Shown: positions 27,435-36,132 of the stretch, piece by piece
How positions within the stretch are numbered: the first letter of the stretch is position 1
How the letters are laid out: every line of letters starts with the position of its first letter
DNA from: CAXQZU01 sp964228555
GTDB lineage: Bacteria > Planctomycetota > PLA2 > JAEUHO01
Reading direction: 5' to 3'
Length of the DNA: 64,000 nt
Assembly: GCA_964228555.1 (NCBI GenBank)
Contig: CAXQZU010000041.1
Location: 1-64,000, forward strand
Translations under genes and position numbers: made by a program
The notes under the pieces: generated by a model
Told to the model about the DNA's origin: nothing
What the model saw: the letters and a program-made list of their open reading frames with translations, nothing else
Databases searched by the model: none

Positions 27435-29135
27435 GTGAAGCGACGACGTTCCTTGCTCGCCAGCCTGCTCCTGCTGCTGGGTGCCTGCCTGCCTGCCCAT
27501 GCGGCGGGCCCGGAGTGGGAAGAACTGATCCTCGATGGGGTGCGGCGGCAGGACAGCCGCATGCGCGAGGTGTCCATCGACGCCGTCGTGCGGGACCAGG
27601 AACTGCTGGCCGCCCGTCCCTCGCAGGGAGCGGCGAAGGTGGCCCGCCTCTACCTGCTGGGCCGTGCCTACGGCAAGCGCGCAGAGCTGGCCCCGCCCGA
27701 GGCAGCCACCAAGGACCTGGACCGTGCGCGCGCCGTGATGCGCGAGGTGCTGCAGGCCGAGCCCTCCTGCTACTTCGCCCACCGGGACCTCGGCATCCTC
27801 GCGCTGCGCGAGGCGCCGCCCAACGTGCGCGAGGCGGAAGCCAGCCTGCAGCGTGCGCTGGCGGCCTTCCCCAGCTACACGCAGGCCTTGCGCGACCTCG
27901 CACGCCTCTGCAGCGACCAGGGCCGGGCTGCCGATGCGCTGGTGCACCTGCGCCGGGTGATCGACCTCGAGCCGGCCGACATGGCCGCCCGTGCCCTGCT
28001 CGTGATGACCCTGCTGGACCTGAAGCGGGTGGAGGAAGCCCGCCGCGACGTGGAGGCGATGCTCAAGGCCCGGCCCACCGACGTGATGGCGCGCGACCTG
28101 CGGGCCGAGGTGGAGATGGCGGGTGGCTCGGTGGACGCCGCGCTCGACGTGTGGCGCCAGCTGCAGGCCGAGAACCCGACGCTGACGAAGCCGCTGTGGG
28201 GCCAGTGGCGCGCGTTGATGGCCAAGGGCAAGGCGGGGCAGGCCGTGGCCCGCGAGGACATGCAGCAGGTGGTGGGCCGCCTCTACATGCTGGAGCGGGA
28301 CCCGGCCAAGCGCACGCGGCTCAAGGAGATGGACGCCGCACTGCGGGCCCCGCCGCCCGACCCCACGCAGCCGCCCGACGACGCCTCGCTGGCCAAGGCG
28401 CTGGTGGCGCCTGACGCCGAGCTGCGCACCAAGACGCTGGGCTCCGTGGCGTTCCGGGAGCAGGCCCCGGGCGCCGAGCTGCTGCGCGCCGTGATGAGCC
28501 GCCTCGACCCGGCACGGGAAGCCGTGCCGGCTGTCCGTGGCGGCGCGCTCGTGGTGCTGGCGCGCCACGGCGGCTACGGGCTGCTGGGGCTGGTGCGCCA
28601 CGCGCTGGACGACGCAGACCCTTCCGTGCGGCGTGCCGCGCTGATGGCCGTGGAGGGCATGGCGCAGCAGGGTGACGCTGCCCGGCGCAGCGGCATGCTG
28701 CTGCTGGCCTTGCGGGCGGCCGACGCGGACGCCGAGGTGGCTGCGGGCGCGCGCCGCGCCGTGTGGCGCCTCGCGCAGGTGGTGCCGCAGGACGGCGATG
28801 CCGACGACGCCTCCGAGGCGGCTGCCTGGCGCCAGTGGTGGTCGGGTGCGGTGGGCGTGGACGAGAAGATCAAGGCGCTGGGCGCCTACCCGCAGATCCG
28901 CGACCTGCGGGCGGACCAGGTGCTGGTGCCCTTCCTCGACGACGCAGACTTCTTCGTGATGCAGGCCGCCTACAAGGCGCTGGCCGCCAGTGCCGCGGCG
29001 ATCCGGGACGAGGCCGTGCGCAAGTGGCTGGAGAGCCTGCCGCAGTGGGGCGAGGGTGGCTTCACGCCCGAGCGCCGCGAGGAGATCGTGCGCAACCTCG
29101 CCGCCTGGCGTGCGCTGGGCCCGACGGGGCGCTGA
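27435..29135 (+). CDS. Secreted TPR/HEAT-repeat protein (first of a related pair)
   Basis: The 566-residue precursor has a basic N-terminus and hydrophobic signal (about residues 1-23) with a lipobox-like LLGAC. Four or more TPR units follow at about residues 60-270. Examples are LYLLGRAYGKRA, MREVLQAEPSCYFAHRDLGILA and ALVHLRRVIDLEPADMAAR. HEAT-like repeats then run from about residue 330 to the end. A WRQWW motif lies between HEAT units, a feature shared with neighbouring repeat proteins. It is a likely protein-interaction scaffold in the envelope. The start GTG 27435 places the signal peptide at the N-terminus. The second member starts 1 bp after its stop. Confidence 0.7.
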   Translation: MKRRRSLLASLLLLLGACLPAHAAGPEWEELILDGVRRQDSRMREVSIDAVVRDQELLAARPSQGAAKVARLYLLGRAYGKRAELAPPEAATKDLDRARAVMREVLQAEPSCYFAHRDLGILALREAPPNVREAEASLQRALAAFPSYTQALRDLARLCSDQGRAADALVHLRRVIDLEPADMAARALLVMTLLDLKRVEEARRDVEAMLKARPTDVMARDLRAEVEMAGGSVDAALDVWRQLQAENPTLTKPLWGQWRALMAKGKAGQAVAREDMQQVVGRLYMLERDPAKRTRLKEMDAALRAPPPDPTQPPDDASLAKALVAPDAELRTKTLGSVAFREQAPGAELLRAVMSRLDPAREAVPAVRGGALVVLARHGGYGLLGLVRHALDDADPSVRRAALMAVEGMAQQGDAARRSGMLLLALRAADADAEVAAGARRAVWRLAQVVPQDGDADDASEAAAWRQWWSGAVGVDEKIKALGAYPQIRDLRADQVLVPFLDDADFFVMQAAYKALAASAAAIRDEAVRKWLESLPQWGEGGFTPERREEIVRNLAAWRALGPTGR

Positions 29136-29136
29136 G

Positions 29137-30876
29137 ATGCGCATGGCGTGGCAGGCGTTGCGCTCGCTGCTGGCCGTGGTGCTGCTGGGCCTCGCAGGCA
29201 CGTGCCTCCAGGCAGCGCCACCGGCCGACGCCGAGGTGGCCGAGGCCGAGGACGTGCAGAACCGCCTGCTGGGCGAGGCGCGCCGCAACAGCAGCAGCCT
29301 GGCCAGCGTGGTGGCGCAGGCCGAGAGCCGGCACCTGCGCAGCCCGACGCCGCTCACCCTCTACCTGCTGGGCCGCGCGCAGTTCCACGGCGGCGACGTG
29401 GCGCGCGCCGAGCGCACCATGCGCGAGGTCGTGGCGCAGGAGCCCGCCTTCTGGCAGGCGCACGCGCGACTGGGCCTGCTGGCGGCCGAGTCCGGCGACC
29501 TTGCGCGCGCGCGCCTGCACCATGGGCTGGCCGCGGCCCAGCGCCCCGAGCAGGACATCGTGCTGCGGCTGGGCGTGGACATCGCCATGCGGGCCAAGGA
29601 GCCGAGGGTGGCCTTGGCAGGGCTGCGCACCCTGCTGGGCCGCGACCCGGACAGCGTCCCGCTGCGCATGGGGGTGGCCGAGCTGCTGGCAGGGCTGGGG
29701 GAGTGGACGGCGGCCTACGACGAGCTGCGGCTGCTGCGCGCCCGCATGCCGCGCGACGTGCGCGTGAGGCTGGCCTACGCGCGCGCGGCCCTGGCCACGC
29801 AGCGGCTCGACGAAGCCATCGCCGAGGGCGAGGACCTCGCCCGGGGCGACCCGCAGGGCGTGCCCTACCTCGACCTGCTGCGGCAGGCCTACGCCGCCCG
29901 CCAGGACTGGCCGCGCGTGGCCTCCACGCTGGAGCGCCTGCTGCCGTTCACGGACGCCGCGCGCCGGCCGCAGGTGCAGGCCGCCATCGAGGCGCTGCGG
30001 CGCGGCGAGGTGCCGGGACGCGAGGCGCCCGCGCCGGAGGCGGATCCGACGCTGGCCCTGTTCGAGCGTTGCCTCTCCGAGGACCTGGCCACGCGCCGGC
30101 AGGCGCTGCAGGAGTTCCACGACGCGCGCCTCTCGTGGGTGCCCGGTGCCATCCTGGCCCGCTACCACGCGCAGGAGGAAGCGGATCCCACCTGCCGGGC
30201 GTGGGTGCTGCGCATCGCCACCAACCTGCGCCATCCCGACGTGCTGCGCATCCTGGGCCAGTCGTTGCTCGACGGATCGGCGCTGGTGCGGCGCGTGGGC
30301 GCCGAGTCGTTGGGCGAGATGGCCTCGCCCGTGGGCCTGCTCTACCTGCTGGGCCGGCTGCCCGACATGCCGCTGGCCGCCGGGGCCCCCGACGAGGTGG
30401 TGGCCGAGTTCAACGCCGGGCGCGCAGCGCTCGTGCGCATCACCGGGCACGACGACCTGCCCGTGGGCGCGCCTTCGTGGGTGGAGGCCCCCGCGATGGA
30501 GGCCTCGTGGGCGCGCTGGGAGTCGTGGCTGGCCTCGCCCGAGGGCGTGCAGGCCAAGCGGCGCGCCATCGACGACCTCGTCAAGACCGGCGAGCCGCAT
30601 CCGGAGTGGTACCTCATCCTGCAGGTCTGGGACGCCGATCCCGGCGTGGCGCTGGCGGCCTACGACGCCCTGGCTGCGGCGGGGGCGCGGGCGACGGCGG
30701 CCGCTGGGGCGGGCGGTGCCAACGACCCGGTGGCCCAGCGCATGTGGCCCTCCTTCCCGCAGGCCACGGATGCCGAGCGCAGGCCGGAGGGCCTCGACGC
30801 CCTGCGCAAGCGCCTGCACGCGTGGTGGGCGCAGTGGCTGGCCCAGCGGCGCGGCGAGGCGGCTCCGTCGCGATGA
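29137..30876 (+). CDS. Secreted TPR/HEAT-repeat protein (second of a related pair)
   Basis: The 579-residue precursor has a signal peptide (about residues 1-25). TPR units fill the first half: LYLLGRAQFHGGD, MREVVAQEPAFWQAHARLGLLA and ALATQRLDEAIAEGEDLA. HEAT-type helices fill the second half, ending RLHAWWAQW. The first TPRs align with those of the preceding gene (LYLLGRA ... MREV ... EP ... AH ... LG.LA), so the pair probably arose by tandem duplication. No catalytic motif is seen. It is coupled by ATGA overlap to cmk. Confidence 0.7.
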   Translation: MRMAWQALRSLLAVVLLGLAGTCLQAAPPADAEVAEAEDVQNRLLGEARRNSSSLASVVAQAESRHLRSPTPLTLYLLGRAQFHGGDVARAERTMREVVAQEPAFWQAHARLGLLAAESGDLARARLHHGLAAAQRPEQDIVLRLGVDIAMRAKEPRVALAGLRTLLGRDPDSVPLRMGVAELLAGLGEWTAAYDELRLLRARMPRDVRVRLAYARAALATQRLDEAIAEGEDLARGDPQGVPYLDLLRQAYAARQDWPRVASTLERLLPFTDAARRPQVQAAIEALRRGEVPGREAPAPEADPTLALFERCLSEDLATRRQALQEFHDARLSWVPGAILARYHAQEEADPTCRAWVLRIATNLRHPDVLRILGQSLLDGSALVRRVGAESLGEMASPVGLLYLLGRLPDMPLAAGAPDEVVAEFNAGRAALVRITGHDDLPVGAPSWVEAPAMEASWARWESWLASPEGVQAKRRAIDDLVKTGEPHPEWYLILQVWDADPGVALAAYDALAAAGARATAAAGAGGANDPVAQRMWPSFPQATDAERRPEGLDALRKRLHAWWAQWLAQRRGEAAPSR

Positions 30877-31565
30877 GCGCGCCGCGGCCCGACTCGCTGC
30901 CGGTGGTGGTGGCCATCGACGGCCCGGCGGGGGCGGGCAAGAGCACCGTGGCGCGGCGCCTCGCGGCGGCGCTGGGCTTCGCCTACATGGACACGGGGGC
31001 GATGTACCGCGCCGTGACCTACGAGGCCCTGCGCCGCGGGGTGGCGCTGGACCAGCCCGGTCCGCTGGCCGCGCTGGTGCGCTCGCTGCCGCTGGTGCTG
31101 GGCCGCGACGGCCGGGTGAGCATCGGCGGCGAGGATGTCAGCGGCGCGATCCGCACCGACACCGTCAACGCCGGCGTCTCGGTGGTGGCTGCGGTGCCGG
31201 AGGTGCGGCAGGTGATGGTGGAGCACCAGCGGCGCTTCGCGCAACAGCAGGGACGGATCGTGGCCGAGGGCCGCGACATCGGCAGCGTCGTGTTCCCGGA
31301 CGCGGCGGCCAAGCTCTACCTCGACGCCGACCCGGCCGAGCGGGCCCGCCGCCGGCAGGCGGAGGCGGGCGGCGGCAAGGACCTGGCCGAGGTGCAGGCC
31401 GGCCTCGAGCGGCGGGACCGGCTGGACAGCACGCGCGCCACCGCGCCGCTGGTCGTGGCCCCCGGGGCCCTGCGGCTGGACACCACCCACCTCTCCCTGG
31501 AGCAGGTTGTGGCGGCTGCGCTGGCTCAGGTACGCTCGGCCCTTTCCCCCGCGTCCGGCGGGTAG
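30873..31565 (+). CDS. cmk: Cytidylate kinase
   Basis: Cmk phosphorylates CMP and dCMP. The 230-residue protein has the P-loop AIDGPAGAGKSTVARRLA (about residues 14-31), MDTGAMYRAVTYEALRRG, the CMP-binding EGRDIGSVVFPDA, and a lid-region RRQAEAGGG. The length fits the short Cmk group. ATG 30873 overlaps the stop of the TPR/HEAT gene (ATGA). rpsA follows 111 bp later, the common bacterial cmk-rpsA order. Confidence 0.95.
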   Translation: MSAPRPDSLPVVVAIDGPAGAGKSTVARRLAAALGFAYMDTGAMYRAVTYEALRRGVALDQPGPLAALVRSLPLVLGRDGRVSIGGEDVSGAIRTDTVNAGVSVVAAVPEVRQVMVEHQRRFAQQQGRIVAEGRDIGSVVFPDAAAKLYLDADPAERARRRQAEAGGGKDLAEVQAGLERRDRLDSTRATAPLVVAPGALRLDTTHLSLEQVVAAALAQVRSALSPASGG

Positions 31566-31676
31566 GCACCCGAGCGGGTGCTGGCCGGGCCGGGGACCCT
31601 GGCCCTGGCGCCCGGGTGGCGAGGCTCCCCGCCGGGGGGCCGCCCGACGCGCCGCATCTCTCTCCCAAGGAATCCC
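31566..31676 (+). promoter_or_regulatory. Structured rpsA leader
   Basis: The 111-nt cmk-rpsA spacer holds two clear hairpins: GCACCCG-AG-CGGGTGC (31566-31581), and GGCTCCCC-GCC-GGGGGGCC (31623-31641; 8 bp with one G-T). An AAGGA ribosome site (31668-31672) follows. S1 protein regulates its own leader in E. coli, so autoregulation is possible. That role is inferred. Confidence 0.35.
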
Positions 31677-33404
31677 ATGCGCTCCATCGACAAGGTCCGT
31701 CGGCTCGACATCCCCACCCAGCACCTCGACGCGGAGACCACCCGCATCCTGGGGGGCAAGACCGACCTGGGCGCCAGCCTGTCGCAGGGCGGACGTGACT
31801 TCACCCCCAACAGCGTCGTGACGGGTCGCATCGTCGACATCCGCAACGACGAGGTGGTGATCGACATCGGCTACAAGTCCGAGGGCGTGGTGGCCGCCAG
31901 CGAGTTCGACGACATCACCGCCTACGACGTGGGCGACGATGTCGAGGTGCTGCTCGAGAGCGTGGACGAGGGCGGTGCCGGCCTCGTGCTGAGCAAGCGC
32001 AAGGCCGACCGCATCCGCGGCTGGGAGCGCGTGGTCAAGGAGTACGGCGAGGGCGCCGCGGTGCGCGGCCGCGTGCTCAAGAAGATCAAGGGCGGCCTGC
32101 TCGTGGACATCGGCGTGCCGGTGTTCCTGCCGGCCAGCCAGGTGGCCATCCGCCGCGCCAACGACATCGGCGAGTTCATCGGCAAGGACATCGAGGCGCG
32201 CATCATCAAGATCGACAAGGAGCGCATGAACATCGTCGTCTCGCGCCGCAAGCTCATCGAGGAGCAGCGCGAGGAGGCCAAGAAGCACCTGCTGCAGGAG
32301 ATCCAGGCGGGCCAGATCCGCGTGGGCGTGGTCAAGAACATCGCCGACTTCGGCGCGTTCGTGGACCTGGGCGGCATCGACGGCCTGCTGCACATCACGG
32401 ACATGTCGTGGAGCCGCCTCACGCATCCCAGCGACATGCTGAAGATCGACGACGAGGTCGAGGTGATGGTGCTGCGCGTGGACCACGAGCGCGAGCGCAT
32501 CGCGCTGGGCATCAAGCAGAAGTTCCCCAGCCCCTGGGAGTCGGTGGAGCACAAGTACCCGGTCGGCAGCCGCGTGAAGGGCAACGTGGTCAACGTGATG
32601 CCCTACGGCGCCTTCGTGAAGCTCGAGGACGGCATCGAGGGCCTCGTGCACATCAGCGAGATGTCGTGGAGCAAGCGCATCAACCACCCCAGCGACGTCG
32701 TCAAGGTGGGCGACGAGGTCGAGGTGGTCGTGCTCGACATCAACCGCGAGAAGCAGGAGATCTCGCTGGGCATGAAGCAGGCCGACGGCAACCCGTGGGA
32801 CGGCGTCGAGGCCAAGTTCCCCGTGGGCAAGCCGGTCGAGGGCACGGTGCGCAACCTTACCTCGTACGGCGCCTTCATCGAGATCGCCGACGGCATCGAC
32901 GGCCTGCTGCACGTCAGCGACATGTCGTGGACCAAGAAGATCACCAACCCCGCCGAGCTGCTCGAGAAGGGCGCCAAGGTGCAGGCGCTGGTGCTCTCGG
33001 TGGATCCCGAGAAGAAGCGCATCGCGCTGGGCCTCAAGCAGCTCGAGCTCGATCCCTGGCAGAAGGAGATCGTCGAGCGCTTCGGCCCCGAGACCGAGCA
33101 CGTGGGCACGGTCACGAAGGTCACGAACTTCGGCATCTTCGTCCAGCTGGACATGGACCTCGAGGGCCTGCTGCACATCAGCGAGCTCACGCCGGCCGAC
33201 CGCCTCGAGGCGGGGGCCCGCGTGGCCGTGAAGGTGCTGCGCCTGGACACCGACGAGCGCAAGATCGGCCTGACGCTGATCCGCGGCGCGCACGGCGAGG
33301 AGCTGGTGGCCAAGGCGCCCCCGGCGCCTCCCATCCCCGCGGCCCCGGCGGCTCCCGAGGCCCCGGCGGCGGACGCCTCCGAGCCCGAGCAGCCGCAGGG
33401 CTAG
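31677..33404 (+). CDS. rpsA: 30S ribosomal protein S1
   Basis: S1 helps the 30S subunit bind and unfold mRNA. The 575-residue protein has six S1 domains in the usual order: two divergent N-terminal ones (GRIVDIRNDEVVIDIGYKSE; GRVLKKIKGGLLVDIG) and four canonical ones from about residue 215, each ending LLHIT or HISEM/HVSDM plus a SW or TW motif. An Ala/Pro-rich acidic tail follows. AAGGA lies 4 nt before ATG 31677. In this organism, where many genes may be leaderless, S1 and its four-domain paralogue at 10088 are of special interest. Confidence 0.96.
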   Translation: MRSIDKVRRLDIPTQHLDAETTRILGGKTDLGASLSQGGRDFTPNSVVTGRIVDIRNDEVVIDIGYKSEGVVAASEFDDITAYDVGDDVEVLLESVDEGGAGLVLSKRKADRIRGWERVVKEYGEGAAVRGRVLKKIKGGLLVDIGVPVFLPASQVAIRRANDIGEFIGKDIEARIIKIDKERMNIVVSRRKLIEEQREEAKKHLLQEIQAGQIRVGVVKNIADFGAFVDLGGIDGLLHITDMSWSRLTHPSDMLKIDDEVEVMVLRVDHERERIALGIKQKFPSPWESVEHKYPVGSRVKGNVVNVMPYGAFVKLEDGIEGLVHISEMSWSKRINHPSDVVKVGDEVEVVVLDINREKQEISLGMKQADGNPWDGVEAKFPVGKPVEGTVRNLTSYGAFIEIADGIDGLLHVSDMSWTKKITNPAELLEKGAKVQALVLSVDPEKKRIALGLKQLELDPWQKEIVERFGPETEHVGTVTKVTNFGIFVQLDMDLEGLLHISELTPADRLEAGARVAVKVLRLDTDERKIGLTLIRGAHGEELVAKAPPAPPIPAAPAAPEAPAADASEPEQPQG

Positions 33405-33504
33405 GCTTCGAGCCGGGCCCGCAGCGGCCCGGGATGACGGCCGCATGACCCCGGCGCGCCAGCCTGCGGGCGTGCGCGCCGTGGGTTCCCTCCGCCTGCC
33501 CTGC

Positions 33505-34863
33505 ATGCGCCTCGCACCCCGCAGGACGCGGCGTCCCTGGGGCGCCGTGGCCCCGTCGCTGGCGCTGGGCCTGGCCAGCCTGCTGTCGCTGGCTGGGTGC
33601 CAGGGCTCTGGGGCCCTGCGCCCGGCAGCCACGCCGGGACGCACGGACGTGTGGGGCCGGCCGCTGGAGGAGGCCGCCGGCGGTCCCATCGCGCCCAGCC
33701 TCGAGCCGGTGGTGCTGGAGCGCAAGGAGCCCAAGGGCGCTGAGGACCTGCGCGAGCGACGTGCGCTGCCGGCCGGCCAGGCTGGGTGGGCGGAGAAGCT
33801 GGAGACGGTGCGCGCCCTGCTGGCGGCCGGCTCGGATGCCGAGGCCATGGCCATGGTGGAGGCCGCGCTCTCCAGCGACCCGCCCGCGGAGGTGGCGGGC
33901 CGGCTGCGCGCGATGCGCATGGAGGCGCGCGCGCGCCGTGCGCAGGACGAGGTGCTGCGCGTGGAGGCCCGGGCCCCGCGCGACGTGGTCGGCTTCGGGC
34001 ATGACGTCGAGTTCGTGCTGCGGCTGCACAACGTGGGCCGGCACGACATCGTCTTCGGGCAGGCCGTGGCGGAGGCTGCGCCGCGCCGCCCCGCGCCCGG
34101 CGTGCCCGAGCCGGTGGCGGCCTCCGGCAGCGCGCTGGTGCTGGAGGTGCTGCGGCGTGACCGCGACGTGGGTGCCGCCCTGCTGGAGCGCCGCTGGACG
34201 GCCACCGTGCCGTTGCTGCGCGCCGGCGACCCGCCGCTGCGCCTCGCACCCGGGCAGCAGCGCGACTTCCCCGTCCGGATCCCGGCCGAGGACGTGGGCC
34301 CGCCCCTGATGGGGGTGCGCGTGCTTGAGCTGGGCGGCCTGCTGCGGCCCAGCGCGGTGCGCGTGGAGGGCGGGCTGGACCTGGCTGCCCTGCGCGTGCG
34401 GCCGGGTCGCGTGGCCGTGCTGCCCGAAGGCCACGAGGCGCTGGCCGACGACCCGCTGCACGCCCTCGAGCAGGCGGTGGCCCTGCGCGCCGCGCCGCAC
34501 GTGCTGGTGGCCTGCGAGTTCCTGCCCCGCGCGCAGGCCGGCGCGGCGGCAACGCTGCTGGCGCGCGCCCTGGTCGAGGGCGACGCCTTGCTGGCCACGG
34601 CGGCCGAGGGCGCCCTGGGCCTGCTGCGCGAGCGCTGCGTGGGCGACCCGCTCGCGGTGCTGGTGGACCCGCTGGTGGCCTCGCTGGAGGCCCGGCCGGC
34701 CCGCGCCCGCGAGCTGCTGCTGGGCCTGATGGCCACGGTGGACACGCGCCTGCCGGCCGATGCGCGCTTGTGGACCGACTGGTGGCGGCGCACCCGCCCC
34801 TCGCGACCGGTGGTCACCGTCCCCGGGGCGGGCAGCGCCACCGCGACCCGCCCGGTGCGCTAG
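33505..34863 (+). CDS. Envelope lipoprotein with HEAT-like tail
   Basis: This is a 452-residue precursor with a twin-Arg-containing basic N-terminus, a hydrophobic signal and lipobox SLAGC. A central region of about 150 residues looks like a beta-sandwich (VVGFGHDVEFVLRLHNVGRHDIVFG, LAPGQQRDFPVRIPAED), reminiscent of intracellular-proteinase-inhibitor or CARDB-like folds. The last 130 residues are helical and end LWTDWWRRTRP, like the HEAT proteins upstream. The function is unknown. ATG 33505 is preferred; an upstream ATG at 33445 would bury the signal peptide. Confidence 0.6.
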   Translation: MRLAPRRTRRPWGAVAPSLALGLASLLSLAGCQGSGALRPAATPGRTDVWGRPLEEAAGGPIAPSLEPVVLERKEPKGAEDLRERRALPAGQAGWAEKLETVRALLAAGSDAEAMAMVEAALSSDPPAEVAGRLRAMRMEARARRAQDEVLRVEARAPRDVVGFGHDVEFVLRLHNVGRHDIVFGQAVAEAAPRRPAPGVPEPVAASGSALVLEVLRRDRDVGAALLERRWTATVPLLRAGDPPLRLAPGQQRDFPVRIPAEDVGPPLMGVRVLELGGLLRPSAVRVEGGLDLAALRVRPGRVAVLPEGHEALADDPLHALEQAVALRAAPHVLVACEFLPRAQAGAAATLLARALVEGDALLATAAEGALGLLRERCVGDPLAVLVDPLVASLEARPARARELLLGLMATVDTRLPADARLWTDWWRRTRPSRPVVTVPGAGSATATRPVR

Positions 34864-34897
34864 CCGCGCGGCGCGAGGCGCGCGGGGCCGGCCACCG

Positions 34898-34903
34898 TAG
34901 GCT
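34898..34903 (+). promoter_or_regulatory. -10-like hexamer TAGGCT for leaderless tyrS
   Basis: TAGGCT ends 7 nt before the tyrS ATG. No Shine-Dalgarno sequence lies between. Confidence 0.4.
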
Positions 34904-34910
34904 CTGCGCC

Positions 34911-36110
34911 ATGCTGCAGGACCCGGCCCTCGCCCAGGCGCTCGCGCCGCTGGCCCGTTGCGTCGAGGCGGCCTTCCCCGAGCGCGAGCTGCTGGCGCGC
35001 CTGCGCGCCGGGCGCCCCCTGCGCTGCAAGCTGGGCCTGGACCCCACGAGCAGCAGCGTGCACGTGGGGAACGCCGTGGTGCTGTGGAACCTGCGGCGCC
35101 TGCAGGACCTGGGCCACCAGGCCGTGCTGATCGTGGGCGACTACACCGCCACCGTCGGCGATCCCTCGGGCAAGGACAAGACGCGCCCGATGCTCACCCC
35201 GGAGCAGGTGGAGCAGAACCTCGCCACGTGGATGACGCAGATGGGCCGCATCCTGGACATGGGTCGCGTGGAGGTGCGCCGCAACAGCGAGTGGTTCTCG
35301 CGCATGGGCTTCCTCGAGGTGCTGGCGCTCACCGACCGCATGACCGTGCAGCAGATGATGGAGCGCGACAACTTCGCCAAGCGCTGGAAGGAGCAGGCCC
35401 CGATCAGCGTGCGCGAGTTCCTCTACTGCCTGATGCAGGGCTGGGACTCGGTCATGGTGGACGCCGACGTGGAGCTGGGCGGCACCGACCAGACCTTCAA
35501 CCTCACCGTGGGCCGGCGCCTGATGGAGCAGGTGGGCAAGCCGCCGCAGTCCACGCTGATCTCGCCCCTGCTGCAAGGCCTCGACGGCCACGAGAAGATG
35601 AGCAAGAGCCTGGGCAACGCCATCGGCCTCGACGAGACGCCCAAGGACATGTTCGGCAAGGCCATGCGTGTCTCCGACACGCTGTGCCCGGCCTACATGC
35701 GCCTCGCCACCGACCTGCCCGGGGAACGCATCACGCAGCTGCTGGCCGGCCACCCGATGGAGGCCAAGCTCTCGATGGCGGAGGCGCTCGTGGCGCGCTA
35801 CCACGGGGCCGCCGCGGGCACGGCCGCGCGCGAGGAGTTCCGGCGCGTGTTCTCGGCCGACGAGGTGCCCACGGACCTTGCCGAGGTGGACGCCGGCCCG
35901 GCCGGCGAGGACGGCCGCTGGTGGATCGTGGACCTCCTGCGCCGCGCCGGCTTCGCTGCCTCCACCAGCGAGGCGCGCCGGCTGGTCGAGAGCAAGGGCG
36001 TGCAGGTCGAGGGACGCGTCATCGCCGACTGGCAGGAGCGGCTGGCCCTGCAGGGCGGCGAGCTGCTGCGCGCGGGGCGCCGGCGGCAGGCTCGGCTGGC
36101 CCGTCGCTAG
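34911..36110 (+). CDS. tyrS: Tyrosyl-tRNA synthetase
   Basis: This is a class I aminoacyl-tRNA synthetase of 399 residues. The HIGH-type motif is HVGN in LDPTSSSVHVGN (about residue 50). The KMSKS loop is EKMSKSLGN (near residue 229). An S4 RNA-binding domain occupies the last 65 or so residues (STSEARRLVESKGVQVEGR). The length and the LGGTDQTFNL segment fit the TyrRS-Z type (TyrZ) found in many bacteria. The start is ATG 34911, 7 nt after TAGGCT. Confidence 0.95.
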   Translation: MLQDPALAQALAPLARCVEAAFPERELLARLRAGRPLRCKLGLDPTSSSVHVGNAVVLWNLRRLQDLGHQAVLIVGDYTATVGDPSGKDKTRPMLTPEQVEQNLATWMTQMGRILDMGRVEVRRNSEWFSRMGFLEVLALTDRMTVQQMMERDNFAKRWKEQAPISVREFLYCLMQGWDSVMVDADVELGGTDQTFNLTVGRRLMEQVGKPPQSTLISPLLQGLDGHEKMSKSLGNAIGLDETPKDMFGKAMRVSDTLCPAYMRLATDLPGERITQLLAGHPMEAKLSMAEALVARYHGAAAGTAAREEFRRVFSADEVPTDLAEVDAGPAGEDGRWWIVDLLRRAGFAASTSEARRLVESKGVQVEGRVIADWQERLALQGGELLRAGRRRQARLARR

Positions 36111-36120
36111 GCCGCCGGCG

Positions 36121-36126
36121 TAGCAT
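36121..36126 (+). promoter_or_regulatory. -10-like hexamer TAGCAT for leaderless lgt
   Basis: TAGCAT ends 6 nt before the lgt ATG, and no ribosome-binding site is present. Confidence 0.4.
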
Positions 36127-36132
36127 CGACGC

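Noticed and set aside
24960..29357. Very long open frames antisense to real genes, for example minus-strand 24960-29357, 16916-20161 and 45479-49678
   Set aside because: In DNA this GC-rich, stop codons are rare in the wrong frames. These frames read as low-complexity Arg/Ala/Gly/Pro or His/Gln-rich text, while the true genes there have clear family motifs.
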